NCBI GenBank assembly: GCA_018340805.1
Contig: JACMZG010001908.1
Location: forward strand, 40,101,484 to 40,165,483
Source of the DNA: Microvelia longipes
Taxonomy: Eukaryota > Arthropoda > Insecta > Hemiptera > Veliidae
DNA length: 64,000 nt
Direction: 5' to 3'
Under the pieces are notes generated by a model, which worked only from the letters and a program-made list of their open reading frames with translations, was not told the origin of the DNA and made no database searches. Positions 49,383 through 60,792 of this stretch are shown here, piece after piece; position 1 is the first letter of the stretch; each line of letters opens with the position of its first letter. The translations under genes were made by a program, and so were the position numbers.

Positions 49383-50097
49383 AAGTAGTTTTATTCCAAA
49401 CTGAATCAGATAACACATAGAAATAAAATTAGTTATATTAATCTAACAATAGCTAGCTGTGTATACCATCGGAGAACGACACCTACTTCTAAACAAAGAT
49501 CTAGTTTGAATACAAAAAGGGGGGGTGATATTACAAAATATTTAAGAAAAGGAACACTATATAAATATTATCAAGAATAAAGTCAAACATTAACGCATAA
49601 TAGACACAATTTTGAAAAAAAATTAATATTAATCTTATAATGAATGGAGTCGAAAAATTAACTAAAATTAGACTAAAATTTTGAAAAAATAACAAGATAA
49701 ACTATTAATGATATAAAAAAAAAAAAAATAATAATAATAAAGTGTAATTAAGTTAATGACTATTAATGTTATTAAGTAAATTTCTGTATATATGTATTAA
49801 TTTTTGTAATAATGTATTAATTTTTCGACTCCATTCATTATAAGATTAATATTAATTTTTATTCAAAATTGTGTCTATTATGCGTTAATGTTTGACTTTA
49901 TTCTTGATAATATTTATATAGTGTTCCTTTTCTTAAATATTTTGTAATATCACCCCCCCTTTTTGTATTCAAACTAGATCTTTGTTTAGAAGTAGGTGTC
50001 GTTCTCCGATGGTATACACAGCTAGCTATTGTTAGATTAATATAACTAATGTTTTATTTCTATGTGTTATCTGATTCAGTTTGGAATAAAACTACTT

Positions 50098-50127
50098 CTG
50101 ATGAAGGCCTAATTTACGGCCGAAAGC
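50098..50127 (+). ncRNA. Hammerhead-like motif, right arm of large foldback
   Basis: Exact inverted copy of the motif at 49353-49382 with the same core, extra A and AGCU palindrome. Confidence 0.55.
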
Positions 50128-50375
50128 TCAAATTTTGTGTTTTCTTTACCTATCTGACCACTTCCTCATAAAATTATATAGTTTAAATAGTTTGGTCAAT
50201 AATTTTATATTAATCCCTAAAATATTTTGATAAATTAATCATTTAGCAATAATGACAGAGCGAAAATTCATATAACACGGAATAATGAGTAAATTGATTT
50301 GACATTTAGCACGCATGTATAAGACGAACAAATATGTTCCGTTTCATTTCATTATTTGCATTAGTTCAATTTTTT

Positions 50376-50712
50376 ACTTTTCCTCCTTTATACCGTAGAT
50401 ATATATAGGAGAATTATTGTCTTTTCAAAAAAATCCGAAACCGGGATGTCACATCTCAACAATTACAATTATGTGACATAACAATTTTTACACCATTACC
50501 AACAACGGTTTAATTTTTATCAATTGACTTGTGTACGTTTTTTGAAAAATTAAAAAAAAAAAATTTTTTGAGTTGAAATTTGAAACAAGTATACCTTTAC
50601 GTCACAAATTTGGACGAGCAAAGTGACACCGAAGACGTGTTGCAGAATAAATTTGGCGACTTTGATGTGGCAAGAAAAAGTATCGAGGTATCCCGTACCC
50701 GATTTTTTATAT
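50376..50712 (-). repeat. GGTACC-family copy with both ends
   Basis: On the minus strand: AAAAAATCGGGTACGGGATA then CCTCGATACTTTTTCTTGCC, CCAAATTTATTCTGCAACAC, GCTCGTCC, TACTTGTTTCAAATTTCAAC, and at the far end CTACGGTATAAAGGAGG with AAAAGTAA. The order equals 3742-4280 but about 200 bp of the middle is absent. Confidence 0.65.
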
Positions 50713-51158
50713 TGGAATTAGTAACTTTTTGGGATTAAAAAAAATTAATTCTTTATAAGATTCACAAAAACACAGATATTATCGCAAACACTTCTACCAT
50801 CACCTAAGAGCAAAGAGTAAGTGAGCAAAAAATGTGCACTTAAGAACCACTGATACTAAAATAAGTGCAGGCTCATAACGAACCCTCAACTAAAACCAAA
50901 ATTAACCAAAACCGAACATTTTATTTGTCAACAAAAAAAAATTACCACCTCCACCTCTTAAATTTTCTTTCAAGAAAATTCATCTTACCAATGTCCTTTA
51001 TATTAATCTTAGATTTTATTAATATCACTCAACTCGTAGTGTTTTTGAGGATAAAAACCCAATTTTAATTTTTCTATTTTACGTAAATTAAATAATTGCA
51101 TACTTTTAATTATTCCTAAATTATATTAAAAGTTAAAAACATAAAGAATACGCATTAC
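50713..51158. other. No feature seen
   Basis: AT-rich. A 67-codon frame at 50865-51068 is unconvincing. Confidence 0.4.
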
Positions 51159-51225
51159 TTTGATACAAAAGGGTGGAATTCTAAAATAAATGGAAGGAGG
51201 AAAATAGGGATACTACAAGAGTAAT
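51159..51225 (+). repeat. Dispersed repeat pair, copy 1
   Basis: TTTGATACAAAAGGGTGGAA then TTCTAAAATAAATGGAAG and ATAGGGATACTACAAGAGTA recur at 52601-52666 with only small changes. Confidence 0.82.
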
Positions 51226-52600
51226 AGGTCATGAGGGAGAATTTCCTTGGCTTTTAATAAGGGACTTTTTCCTCTTTACCTTGCCCTTTATTCAATTATT
51301 TTTTACCTATTATAATACTAAAGTATAAAGGAATATGAAACCTATAAATAATCCAAGATTTATTATACGAGGGATTCAACAATACAAACTTATATAGTAA
51401 AGAAAAATATGATCGATAGGGAATATCGAATAAAAGGAAAAACGTTCTCAACATATAATTAATCATACAAATGATAATATTAAAAGGTAAAAGACATTTT
51501 AATAAAGGTTAGTAGTATGTCAAACTATATTCTTTGGACCTTGAAAAAAGAACCAAAATAGAAAAAGTACTACAAATAGGTGATTAAGAATTCTATGAAA
51601 TCTAACTAGTTAAGGGTGAACGAAAATTTAGCCCCAAAAAAGGTAGAAAAAGGTAAATAAATATATCACCTATTATTAAGAATTAAACAAATCTGATGTT
51701 AGATTGTGTTGTTGTTACATCAAGGATAAAAGCAACATCATATAAGCGCAATTTTCTTATGAATATTTGCTTAAAAAAACTCTTGGCAAAACGTACCAAA
51801 ATAAGACTTGCCAACATAGACGACAAGAAAGATTTTTTTTTTCTAAAATAAAATTCAACGTGACAACCTTGTTACTTCTTATTATTTTGTTCAAATAAAC
51901 ATTTCTTTGTAAAAGCTGTTGAAGGAAAGGAAGTGAAATATTAAAGGTATTGCGTGTTGGTAACTACTCTAGTTCCTCAGCGTAATTTCCCATTTTAATG
52001 TAAGCTCAAATTACGGACACTTACCCCCACCCTTAAAACTACTACTACTTTCTTACGGACGTTCCATGAGTTTAAGTTGTTGAAAGATTTTTATCAACAA
52101 AGAAGGGTTTTTTCTGTCGTAACTTTTTCTTCCTTATATAATTTTTTCCTTAATATAATTTTGTAGCATTATCGATTTAATTTTTCTTTATTTATTTAAC
52201 CTTTATTATATTGTGAATTACTTGTAATTTTTTAAAATAGTAAAATAATTTTTTTTTCTTTGTATTATCTTAACTCTAATTTGTTTTAATGACGTAAATC
52301 TTCCTTCTTAAATATTTACATTTCAGAATATATTTAAGATAACATATATTTTAAACATTTGTTATAGTTCTGGTCCATTTTTCTTATCGTGTTTCAGCAT
52401 ACATAATATAAACCCAACTGTTTCCATAAAAAATACAGAATACTGATTAATGTATTATTCAGGGGTAATTTAGATAATACACAATTATTAATATTTACCA
52501 TTTAAACATGACCCCAATCTCATAAGCTAGTTTTTCCTTTAGAAATTCGCTAAAAGTAGACTTTGAGCAAGGAGAACATACTCCTTACATAAACTAATAA
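51226..52600. other. No gene seen; one array unit at its end
   Basis: AT-rich. 52547-52562 holds the AAATTCGCTAAAAGTA word shared with three other places. 52579-52600 (TACTCCTTACATAAACTAAT) is a unit of the array that resumes at 52667. Confidence 0.4.
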
Positions 52601-52666
52601 TTTGATATAAAAGGGTGGAATTCTAAAATAAATGGAAGAAGTAAATAGGGATACTACAAGAGTAAT
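52601..52666 (+). repeat. Dispersed repeat pair, copy 2, inside an array
   Basis: Second copy of 51159-51225. It lies between one array unit (52579-52600) and the main array (52667-52860), as if inserted into the array or copied with it. Confidence 0.82.
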
Positions 52667-52860
52667 TGTAATAATAATATTTATAATTATTATTAGCCTA
52701 AACTAATAATATTTATTATTATTATACTCCTAGTTTAAATTAATAATATTTATTATTATTATTATTATACTCCTTGCTTCAACTAATAATATTTATTTTT
52801 ATTATACTCCTTGCTTAAACTAATATTATTAATTATTATTATACTCCTTGCTTTAACTAT
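52667..52860 (+). repeat. ATT-rich minisatellite, 36-44 bp units
   Basis: Units contain AACTAATAATATTTATTATT and ATACTCCTTGCTTAA. The CTCC landmark is at 52727, 52771, 52808 and 52844. Length change lies mainly in the ATT run. Confidence 0.88.
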
Positions 52861-54476
52861 AGTTACAGAATTTAGAGTTCAATAAATATGATGTCTAGTA
52901 GTCTGTGATAGACGTCTCAGAGCCCTGTTTAAACTAGCGTTGATATGTATTACTAATAAATTTATTAAAGCCACTGATAATAACCTGAATAGATTTAAAA
53001 CGACTTTTGAGGCTTTAGTTGTTGATAAAACTATTTAGTTGAGAGACTTGTTTTTATCACACTCTAAGGTTTCATCATCTTTGTAACATCCAGAAACGGT
53101 TAGTGGTACAAAGTAAATAGTTCGTATTTTATTTAACAAAAAGTGTAATAAAGTACTACAAATTATAAAATAACAAAAAAACTTTTAATCACGACGAAAA
53201 TTTTTAATCAAAAAGAAGACAGGAGTCCAAAATAGTTAAGATTCATTTTTATTAACCTTTTTTCTTCATAATATTTACAGTCTATTAAATATCTCTTATT
53301 CAAAAAACTTGATGTTCTTAAAGATAAGTAGAAATGTTTGTTTCCTTCTTGAATTTTTCTTAAACATACAAGTAGATTACTTTACTACTTAGGCAATTTC
53401 CACTTGACGGTTCAAAAAGTTAACTTGGCCAATACAACCAAATCATTCTTTACAATTAATATCTGAGTGAAAGGTATTCTCCTCTCTAAGAATAAAAATT
53501 CCTACAAATCTACTAAATGATTATCTGGACCATTTTAAACGTCTATTGGAGATTTCCATATTAATTAGTGATATGTCACTTCAAATAAAAACTAATGTTT
53601 CACTAGCGTAGTGGAAAATATAGTTACCATTTAAACGAATAGCCTAAGGTGTTAAACAGACTAAACGCGCTGCTAGTTCGCTTTTGTAATTTATAGTTTT
53701 TCATTTTCTGTTTATTGTTTTAAATTCTCCTTTATTTATTCTTTTGAAAAGGATTATGTAAAAATTTTGTTAAGACAAAAAGGTCTTAAAAAAGGAGTTA
53801 GGAGAGTTTTTAATAATTCTTCCCTTTTTGTAAAATCAAATCAATTTTTTCTCCTTCTTTAAAGACAAGGAAAAGAATTTTTTGTGCCACGTCAGTGGCA
53901 ACCGCAGCGTCAAGTTGTAACAGAAAGTCTTATAAGGGTAAAAACCAACTTTTCCTCAAACTTTAATAATTACAAAGTGAACAGGGAGGCGGTAATCACC
54001 CGAGGGTTGAAGGCGGTAATCACCCCGCCTCACTTTACTCTTTACTTCTTGAATCTTAACACTAAAGACATGACAACATTTCCGACATGACGTCACTACA
54101 CAAACTTTCCCTTAGTTTCCAATATGCTACATATTCTCATTATAAGGTTCCTCAAAAAATATTCATGAAAAAGTTTACATTGATTATTACAAGATTTTGA
54201 AATGTTTTGAATATAATTAAAAATTTTAAACAGAATCTTTAATGAGACAATACCCTTTTTCGTGTTTTAAGTTAGCAAAAATTTTTAGCACACATGAGAA
54301 AATGACAGAAGTAATCTTTTTAAAGCAACTCGCCCTTAAACTATACTGGCCAAAACTCAAGCCTTACGCGTGTAAATAATAACAACTTATCTAGTAACTG
54401 ATATAAAAAATAATTCTTACATATTTTTTTTACATATTTTAAACATACATTAAATTAAATTGATTTATTATAATGC
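52861..54476. other. No gene; short GC-rich direct repeat at 53986-54028
   Basis: GGCGGTAATCACCC occurs twice about 26 bases apart near 53988 and 54014 in an unusually GC-rich patch. A 68-codon frame at 53884-54090 spans it but has no recognisable domain. The rest is AT-rich. Confidence 0.4.
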
Positions 54477-54715
54477 TAGCCGCCTCCGTGGCCGAGGTCG
54501 TTTGACCTTTGACACCCACGGAGGTCTGGGGTTCGCATCCCAGGTTACGCTCTCAGTTGATAGAAGATTATTGTTTAGACAAATTATCGCAAACTTTAGA
54601 ATACACTTTGAGCGTAACGGTTGCTACTACCACCCGAGGTTGTTCCCGCAGGGGTTATCCCTGATGAGCCGCAAGGCTCTAAACTGGCATTATTACTATT
54701 ATTATTATAATGCTA
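54477..54715 (+). mobile_element. tRNA-derived SINE, subfamily I, best-preserved copy
   Basis: Complete order: GCCGCCTCCGTGGCCGAGG (tRNA-like 5' end with A-box region), TCGTTTGACCTTTGACACCC, B box GGTTCGCATCC (54530-54540), CAGGTTACGCTCTCAGTTGA, GAGCGTAACGGTTGCTACTA, CCACCCGAGGTTGTTCCCGC, then GAGCCGCAAGGCTCTAAACT and a (TTA)n tail. The head resembles Leu/Ser-type tRNAs (TGGCCGAGG). A plus-strand frame at 54460-54759 is this SINE translated and is not a gene. Confidence 0.9.
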
Positions 54716-54930
54716 TTTATTTAAATTCTATAATTAATATGGTAATATTACGTATATAATTTATTTGCTACACATATAAATATTTTATTGTAACATAAAT
54801 ATGTTAAATTTTTCATTCCATAATTAGAGTTTGTTTTATTTTAAGGTAGTTATTACCTTAAAAAAAATTGAAGAATATCAAATAAAATTTGAAAGAACAG
54901 TCAGACTTAAGACATGTCTTAAAAATAGGG

Positions 54931-55005
54931 TGAACCTTGAAACATCTTTTTGGGGCTCTCAGGGGCTTTGTTAACCTCATTGAAACCTCTTCTAAGAGTG
55001 AGATA
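54931..55005 (-). repeat. Dispersed repeat pair, copy 2
   Basis: On the minus strand: CTCACTCTTAGAAGAGGTTT, CAATGAGGTTAACA and CCCCTGAGAGCCCC. Partner of 17358-17430. Confidence 0.65.
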
Positions 55006-55046
55006 GGGTTATATTAAATAAATAATTTTTGGGTTTTCTCATATTG

Positions 55047-55145
55047 TTACTTTTCCTCATTTATACCGTATGTATATAGGAAAAGTATTATGTTTGCAAA
55101 AAATTTGAACCCAGAAAATTTCCGAGGTACCTCGTACCCGAATTT
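55047..55145 (-). repeat. GGTACC-family copy, internally deleted
   Basis: On the minus strand the start block (AAATTCGGGTACGAGGTACC, TCGGAAATTTTCTGGG) lies only about 30 bases from the end block (ATACGGTATAAATGAGGAAA). The middle found at 3742-4280 and 50376-50712 is missing. Confidence 0.6.
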
Positions 55146-55884
55146 TTGTATTGTAAACGTTCTGTTCTCTAAGTTACTGTAACTATTTAATGTTTTTCAT
55201 AATATTAATAGTCGAAGGTGTTCAGATGATTTATTCGAGGGTTCAAAATTCAACCGATAGTAATAGTACTTCTATAGCTTAAATTCATTAATCTGCTTCA
55301 AAAATTATTTTATTTGACCAACTTTTAAATACAGAGTCATACTTAAATTACAACATAAATCTAATATTCAAACAATTTAATTTGTTAGATGTACGGCTTC
55401 GTCATAAAACGTCTAAATCAACGGAACGAATTCATAAAATTAGATTAGGATTATCAATATTGATGTATTTATATAATGATGAAACTACAATCCAAATTAA
55501 AAAATACTTCTTAAGATTAAAATCCCGAAAAAAACGAAAATAAGCGATCAATCATTTTTTATCTAGGATAGATTAGAAAAAGTGACATGGAAAAAGTAAT
55601 ATGGTACAGTTTGATGGGATAGTTAGCTAATAGGCCTTTTTAGGAGTAAATTAATTGTGAAACTCATCTGTGAGAGTATTTTAAGCCTCGGAACACGAAA
55701 TCAGTGATGTGATATGCATTCTGAAAATATCGTGCTAAAGTTTTTTGTAAGGTTATTTTTAATTTTGAAACATTTTTTTTTTTTTTAAATTGGAAGTATC
55801 ACGCATTGAATAGAGTTTAGTTTAAAATTAGGATTTAAAATTTTACGAAAAAATAAGGTTAATTAAGTGTCGAAGAAAAAAACA
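55146..55884. other. No feature seen
   Basis: AT-rich spacer. Confidence 0.4.
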
Positions 55885-55998
55885 CGAATGCACTATATAA
55901 CGGTTATAAGTTTATCATTATACACTTAAGGAAGTATACAAATATAACGGTTATAAGTGTATCTTAGGAAGTATACAAATATAACGGTTATAAGTGAA
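55885..55998 (+). repeat. 37-bp minisatellite, two to three units
   Basis: GAAGTATACAAATATAACGG with TTATAAGTGTATCTTAG starts at 55931 and 55968; an earlier, diverged unit has TATAACGGTTATAAG at 55897. Confidence 0.85.
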
Positions 55999-57473
55999 TG
56001 TAATTTATCTTTGGATAATTTGAGACCATGCTTAAGCATGAACCATCTTTTCTTGAAGGTCCAGGGACCTAAATTGAGTGAGAGATTTATACTTAATAGT
56101 ATTATAATTAAAACAATAATAAACTTTAAATATGATCTATAATAAAACTAATCAAAATAAAAACAATTATTTGACTGGCGACAGAGTCTCACTTCCCTTT
56201 TACATATTAGAGAAATTATTGTAAAAGCATAAGTAACACCCAATTTTTTCCACAAAATGTCCACGTTTCATTACACAATGAAACGAAAACCAACCAGTTT
56301 CAACTCCAAATTAGTGTGTGAGTCTGTATATACGACTATTTCTTATTAATATTTTTAACTATATTTCCATAATTAGAATCATTTTTGTGTTAATTGACAA
56401 GTGAAATGGATAAAAAGGAAAAATTATCTTCTTACATGCACGATAGTGCCAATTGTTAAAATAGAATTCTCATTTTATGGGTAGGTTTTTAAAACAAACC
56501 AATTATAAATAATAAATCTAATTCAGCGCTCATATAGAACACAACCACAGCAGTAGAAAAAGATATTCTTCAAATTTCCAAACCTTTTGTAAAGTACCAG
56601 AAAAAAGTTTGTTCACTAAACTTTAACTAAAAGTGAAAAAAGGAAATAAAGGGAAAGAAAATTTTTACGGTACAACCCACAACACTTGGAGGATTTCTCA
56701 CCACAGTAATGGACGCAAGGGGCCAAAAATATACCATTTCTATTGTGGGGTTCCTAACTAAGGACAAATAGGTGAAGGGTGAAGCCACTTAGCGGTAACT
56801 CTTAACACAGGGAGAGTTTTAGAGGTCTATAGAAGAATTTGAAGGGAGCGATATTCTTGGACAGTGAACAATGGCCAGGGCTGCAATGAGGGAAAGAAAA
56901 GTTCTTTTCAGCCAAAAACCTTTACCACTTGAAAATCTTAGGGTGTCTCGAAATAACAATATAATGAATGGCACCTAAGTAATTCAGTTAAGACCCTGCA
57001 TCACCTATTATACTAATATACGGCTTGAAATCCATTTTTACAAAGGAAGTATAATAAGATAGGTTATAGGGCTATAACAGTTAAGTATATATAGCTCATA
57101 ACATCACAAAATGTAAAAAGACAGAGGCATGAAAAGGGAGGTATGAATAACAACATAAAGAATGATAAAAATGGAGGTAAGAATGACAAATAAGTATACA
57201 TAGATATTAATTTAGACTTTAAAAATGATACGAAGAGATTGCTGTCTACATAAACAATATATTATTCTTTACATTGTACAACATAATGATTTTAGTAATT
57301 TATTAAAGCGGAAAAATTAAAAATACACAAAAATGTGAAAAATACAAAAGCAAAAAGTAAATTATTGCATGTTTACATACATTTTATTTATATATATTTA
57401 TATAAGTTGAAGAAGCAATCATGGAATTAACTACCACCGATACTAGCTGTTGGATATGACTAAAAAAGAACTG
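55999..57473. other. No gene; GC-richer patch 56680-57000 and element body near 57410
   Basis: 56680-57000 is noticeably richer in G and C (GGACGCAAGGGGCC, GAAGGGTGAAGCCAC) but every frame is broken. 57408-57465 resembles the minus strand of 3430-3475. Confidence 0.4.
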
Positions 57474-57498
57474 GTCTCGGCATAACGCTATCATCAGC
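57474..57498 (-). ncRNA. Worn hammerhead-like motif
   Basis: On the minus strand: CUGAUGAUAGCGUUAUGCC followed by GAGACC. The CUGAUGA core is intact but GAAA has become GAGA and stem II is short. Likely a decayed relative. Confidence 0.35.
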
Positions 57499-58768
57499 AA
57501 ATAGGGGCAAAATTCAAGCTCTTAACTAATAAAGTTACATCAGAACATAACATTGCCACTATACCATCTATAGACTAGATGTTACTTAAATTTTCATAAA
57601 TAAACTTGATGGGACGATTCTAAATGCAATTTCGACTAGTTTGAACGACTATATTTCGCTATTAAACATACTTTAAATCAAATTTATCAAAATTTAACTA
57701 TAATAAAAGAGTTATAGTACGTATTTACATTGTTGTAGAATAATTCTTCTTACTTTCGACACTAGTGCCAAAAATTAAAGGAATTATTTTTATTTTCTGG
57801 TTGGTTTATCCAGTACGTGTTGCCAGTTTAAGTTATTGAAGTCCCTAACTAAATTAACTATTTAATAGTTATTAAAATAAATAACTATTTAAAAAATAAG
57901 AGATAGTGACAGTCGTTATGAAGATAATACTCCGCCTGAATTATAACAAGGGCCGAAAACACCACAAACGATTTGATGCTGGCGAAATCTAAAGGCACTT
58001 TACAATGAAATACTTACTTTATTTTTTTAAACTTAACAATCGTAGGTATAAAGTATATATTTATACTCGTTCGAGTAAAACGTCTTTGCATTGCTTGTGA
58101 GGTATTGCAACCGTAACTTTGCTCGGCCTGTTAATCCGTACTTGCATGCAAAAATCCATTTCCCTCACTAGTTGCGTAAAGTAGTATTTTAAACAGTAGG
58201 CAGTTTTTTAAGGCTATTCAACTTAGTTTATAAGTACTTAATAAATGCTTATTAATGCTAATTAGGACTTTATTTAATATTTTTTGTCTATTAAGCACTG
58301 TGTTTAGCTCTAGACTTTAGTCAATTAAGCTCTTTGTAATTTAGTTATATTTTCTCATGTTACATAAAACAAACACATGTTTCAATTTAATAAATTTGTT
58401 AGGTTGTAAAACTAGATTTCATGTCTAATTAAAAAATTGAGGATTACAGTGTTTCCAGCAGCTTTATCAAGTTCGAACGTCCAATAAAGCCGTAATAGCA
58501 GAAATTCGTTCGAAAAATACTAAGAATTGTATTTTCAAATGTCGTCTCGATTTCATGTCCTAACAAATTAATAAAACTGGGTTTAAAATAGGCATTTAGA
58601 AAACACAATTTTAGTGATAACATGTAATGGTTCGTTCACTCAATCAGATAAAGCTTTTTATGCGGAAAAGCCAAAAATAACCGGAAAATAATTTTAATTT
58701 CTTTAAGTTTGAAATACATTTTTATCATTAAAAGGCAATCCTTTAAAATAAATATATTAATTAATTAA
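57499..58768. other. No feature seen
   Basis: AT-rich spacer, no frame or shared repeat supported. Confidence 0.4.
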
Positions 58769-59041
58769 TGACCGTTTAGAGAGCATTGCGGCTCTCATCG
58801 TAGATGATTCCTGCATGAACCACTTCAGCTGTTAATAGCAATCGTAACTCTCTGTTAGTGACAAAGTGTAATTTAAAATCGACAATAATTTATTTGATAA
58901 ACTCTTATATAAACTGAGAGCGTAACCTTGGATGCGAACCCCATACCTCCGTGATGTTCAGTATATACAATACAAGTTCAACAGTACAAGTTCAGTATAT
59001 ACATATACATACGCCTTAACCACCTTGACTACGGAGGTGGT
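58769..59041 (-). mobile_element. tRNA-derived SINE, subfamily I, with internal insertion
   Basis: On the minus strand: CCACCTCCGTAGTCAAGGTG with GTTAAGGCG (good A-box region), B box GGTTCGCATCC (58930-58940), AAGGTTACGCTCTCAGTTTA, GAGTTACGATTGC, and 3' GAGCCGCAATGCTCTC. A 50-base insertion or duplication based on TTCAGTATATAC and ACAAGTTCA (58965-59010) splits the tRNA-like head. Confidence 0.82.
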
Positions 59042-59688
59042 TTATAGATGTCCTTGAAATAAGGAATTAAAATAATAAAGTAATACATTTAATAAAAAAG
59101 CATTTAAAAATAGATTTCTTAATTCAAAAGGTCCATAAGCCTCTTTATCTCAACATTTAATAATTATTGCTTTAATTCCTCATATGTTAAAGATTTAGAT
59201 AATTATTATGCCAAGAGAGGATCGGTAGGGTGTAGGGGAAGGATCAGGCTAACTTTTAGGTTTTGACCTAAGGGTTTAAATCTGCTGGTCACTCTGATAA
59301 AGAGTTTTAAATGGTTTATATAGGTAATTAAATTACCCAAGGTCGTTTTAGGTTTATCTACTATCAGGTTTTGAAGATAATCCCCTAAAAGAAAATCTTT
59401 AAGCAGCTTCGTTTTTAATTTGTCACTCTGAAATATGGCATTTAGAATTTAAACTTGTATATTTCTTTTTTTTTTAAAAAAAGGTAATATCTTTTCCCTT
59501 TGAAGTTATATTTAATTGGTTAAATGGGGTTTTATTTAATATTGTAGATGGAGTGTATGTTTTAATAACATTTTATTTTAAATCTTATTACACGATGGAT
59601 TTAGCTCAGGCGTGCTATGATAAGAAAAAATAAAACTAATTATTTATTAATTATTAATTATAATCCATCCACATAATTAACATCACTC
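59042..59688. other. No feature seen
   Basis: AT-rich spacer. 59219-59260 is slightly G-rich without structure. Confidence 0.4.
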
Positions 59689-59820
59689 CACATATAATTA
59701 ACTAATAACCAAGCCGACGTTCGACCTTTAACGGTCATCACCAGTGTTGGTGAATATTAGAAGTAGATTAGTAGTCTACTAACGAGTATATTATATTAGT
59801 TAATTATAATGTGTGGAGAG
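59689..59820. mobile_element. Short foldback with one hammerhead-like motif
   Basis: CTCCACATATAATTAACTAAT (left) and ATTAGTTAATTATAATGTG with TGGAGAG (right, to about 59820) are inverted. The left arm continues into AACCAAGCC and a ribozyme-like motif on the minus strand; the right arm lacks the motif. TGGAGAG is the family's outer block. A collapsed version of the larger foldbacks. Confidence 0.6.
59718..59749 (-). ncRNA. Worn hammerhead-like motif
   Basis: On the minus strand: CUGGUGA (A to G in the core), extra U, stem II GACC/GGUC, GAAC in place of GAAA, then GUCGGCUU as in the 21.7-kb copy. Two core changes make activity unlikely. Confidence 0.42.
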
Positions 59821-60792
59821 AATAAAAATGAAATAGTTTAATTTCTACAAATCTTAACATGTAACACATTCGGCTGAAATCAATAATTTAGACTTCTCTA
59901 CAAAACCAAAATAAGTAAAGCCGCTTCAAGAAAACACAACTTAAAGGGTCCTGATTTAAGTATAAATCTTTAAGTAAAGTTTTTGAACAATTTGTACATT
60001 TCTATAAATTTTGAAATCAAATACTTTATAAAACTGTCTTTTGCGGATTATTTATTGTTTATTTATAGTGCATTCATTTATCTTAACATAAATTAGCATC
60101 TTTCAAGTTTTGCATTAGTCAATCAATATATAGGCAAATAGGCGGCACATTATATTATTTATTTACATGCATGAGGTTACTTCCTTACAACATTTTTTCA
60201 ATTGTCAAAATTATTATATCAAAGTGTTATCATTGTTGTCAGTTATTTATTACGTAAAACATAAATAATCAAAATTAAACGGAAGTCATCGTTATCATCT
60301 GATGTTAAAGATAAAAAAGATAACAAAACTTCATTGAATTAACTTTTTATTAAATAAAACCTCGAAAAAAGAAGAATGACCCCTTAACAAAACTCGGAAG
60401 GATGTCACATTACGCCAAAAGCGCCACTATTTTTTTCGAAACGTTTCTACTGTAACAATAGAACACCTTGGTTTCCGCTTTACGTGATTAGCAATCTAAA
60501 ACCAGATATTGATTTTTAAACTGTACTCAATGAGTTATTTATGATCCATCTAGGAGCAAACAACATCGAAATTAATGACGGAATACGAAATCAATGCTAA
60601 TTTTTATGACACAAGTTATTTGTTTTTATGGCGCCGTCTAAGAATACAATCTAAGGATTTATGACCGGTAGAAATTGGTGAGACCGGATGCATAACTGTG
60701 ACGGTATTAAAGTAATCAAAACTTACATTAAATGCTAAAAGACATATAAATGATTTTAAGATGTATTTTAAAAGATACTCAAACTCAATACA
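59821..60792. other. No feature seen
   Basis: AT-rich spacer. Confidence 0.4.

Larger units (their letters stand above)
49285..50224. mobile_element. Largest foldback element, with 12-bp target-site duplication
   Basis: The left arm 49296-49660 and right arm 49818-50184 (about 366 bp) are almost identical inverted copies around an A-rich centre of about 157 bp with a poly-A/(AAT)n tract. ATCCCTAAAATA is an exact 12-bp direct repeat at 49285-49296 and 50213-50224. It touches the left arm but lies 28 bases beyond the right arm, giving the same one-sided tail as the other foldbacks. Each arm carries an outward-facing ribozyme-like motif. The near identity of the arms suggests a recent insertion or gene conversion. 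There is no coding capacity. Best explained as a Penelope-like, non-autonomous copy. Confidence 0.85.

Noticed and set aside
53070..53100. Hammerhead-like motif in GGTTTCATCATCTTTG
   Set aside because: Only a GATGATGAAACC word on the minus strand; no CUGAUGA-stem-GAAA order and no stem I, although a GAGAGAC word lies nearby.
54477..54550. Possible true tRNA gene
   Set aside because: A and B boxes are present, but the sequence cannot close a normal acceptor stem and continues into a SINE body shared by eight copies.
54460..54759. 99-codon frame with a plausible-looking N-terminal half
   Set aside because: It is a tRNA-derived SINE plus its (TTA)n tail read through; the same DNA recurs at seven other places.
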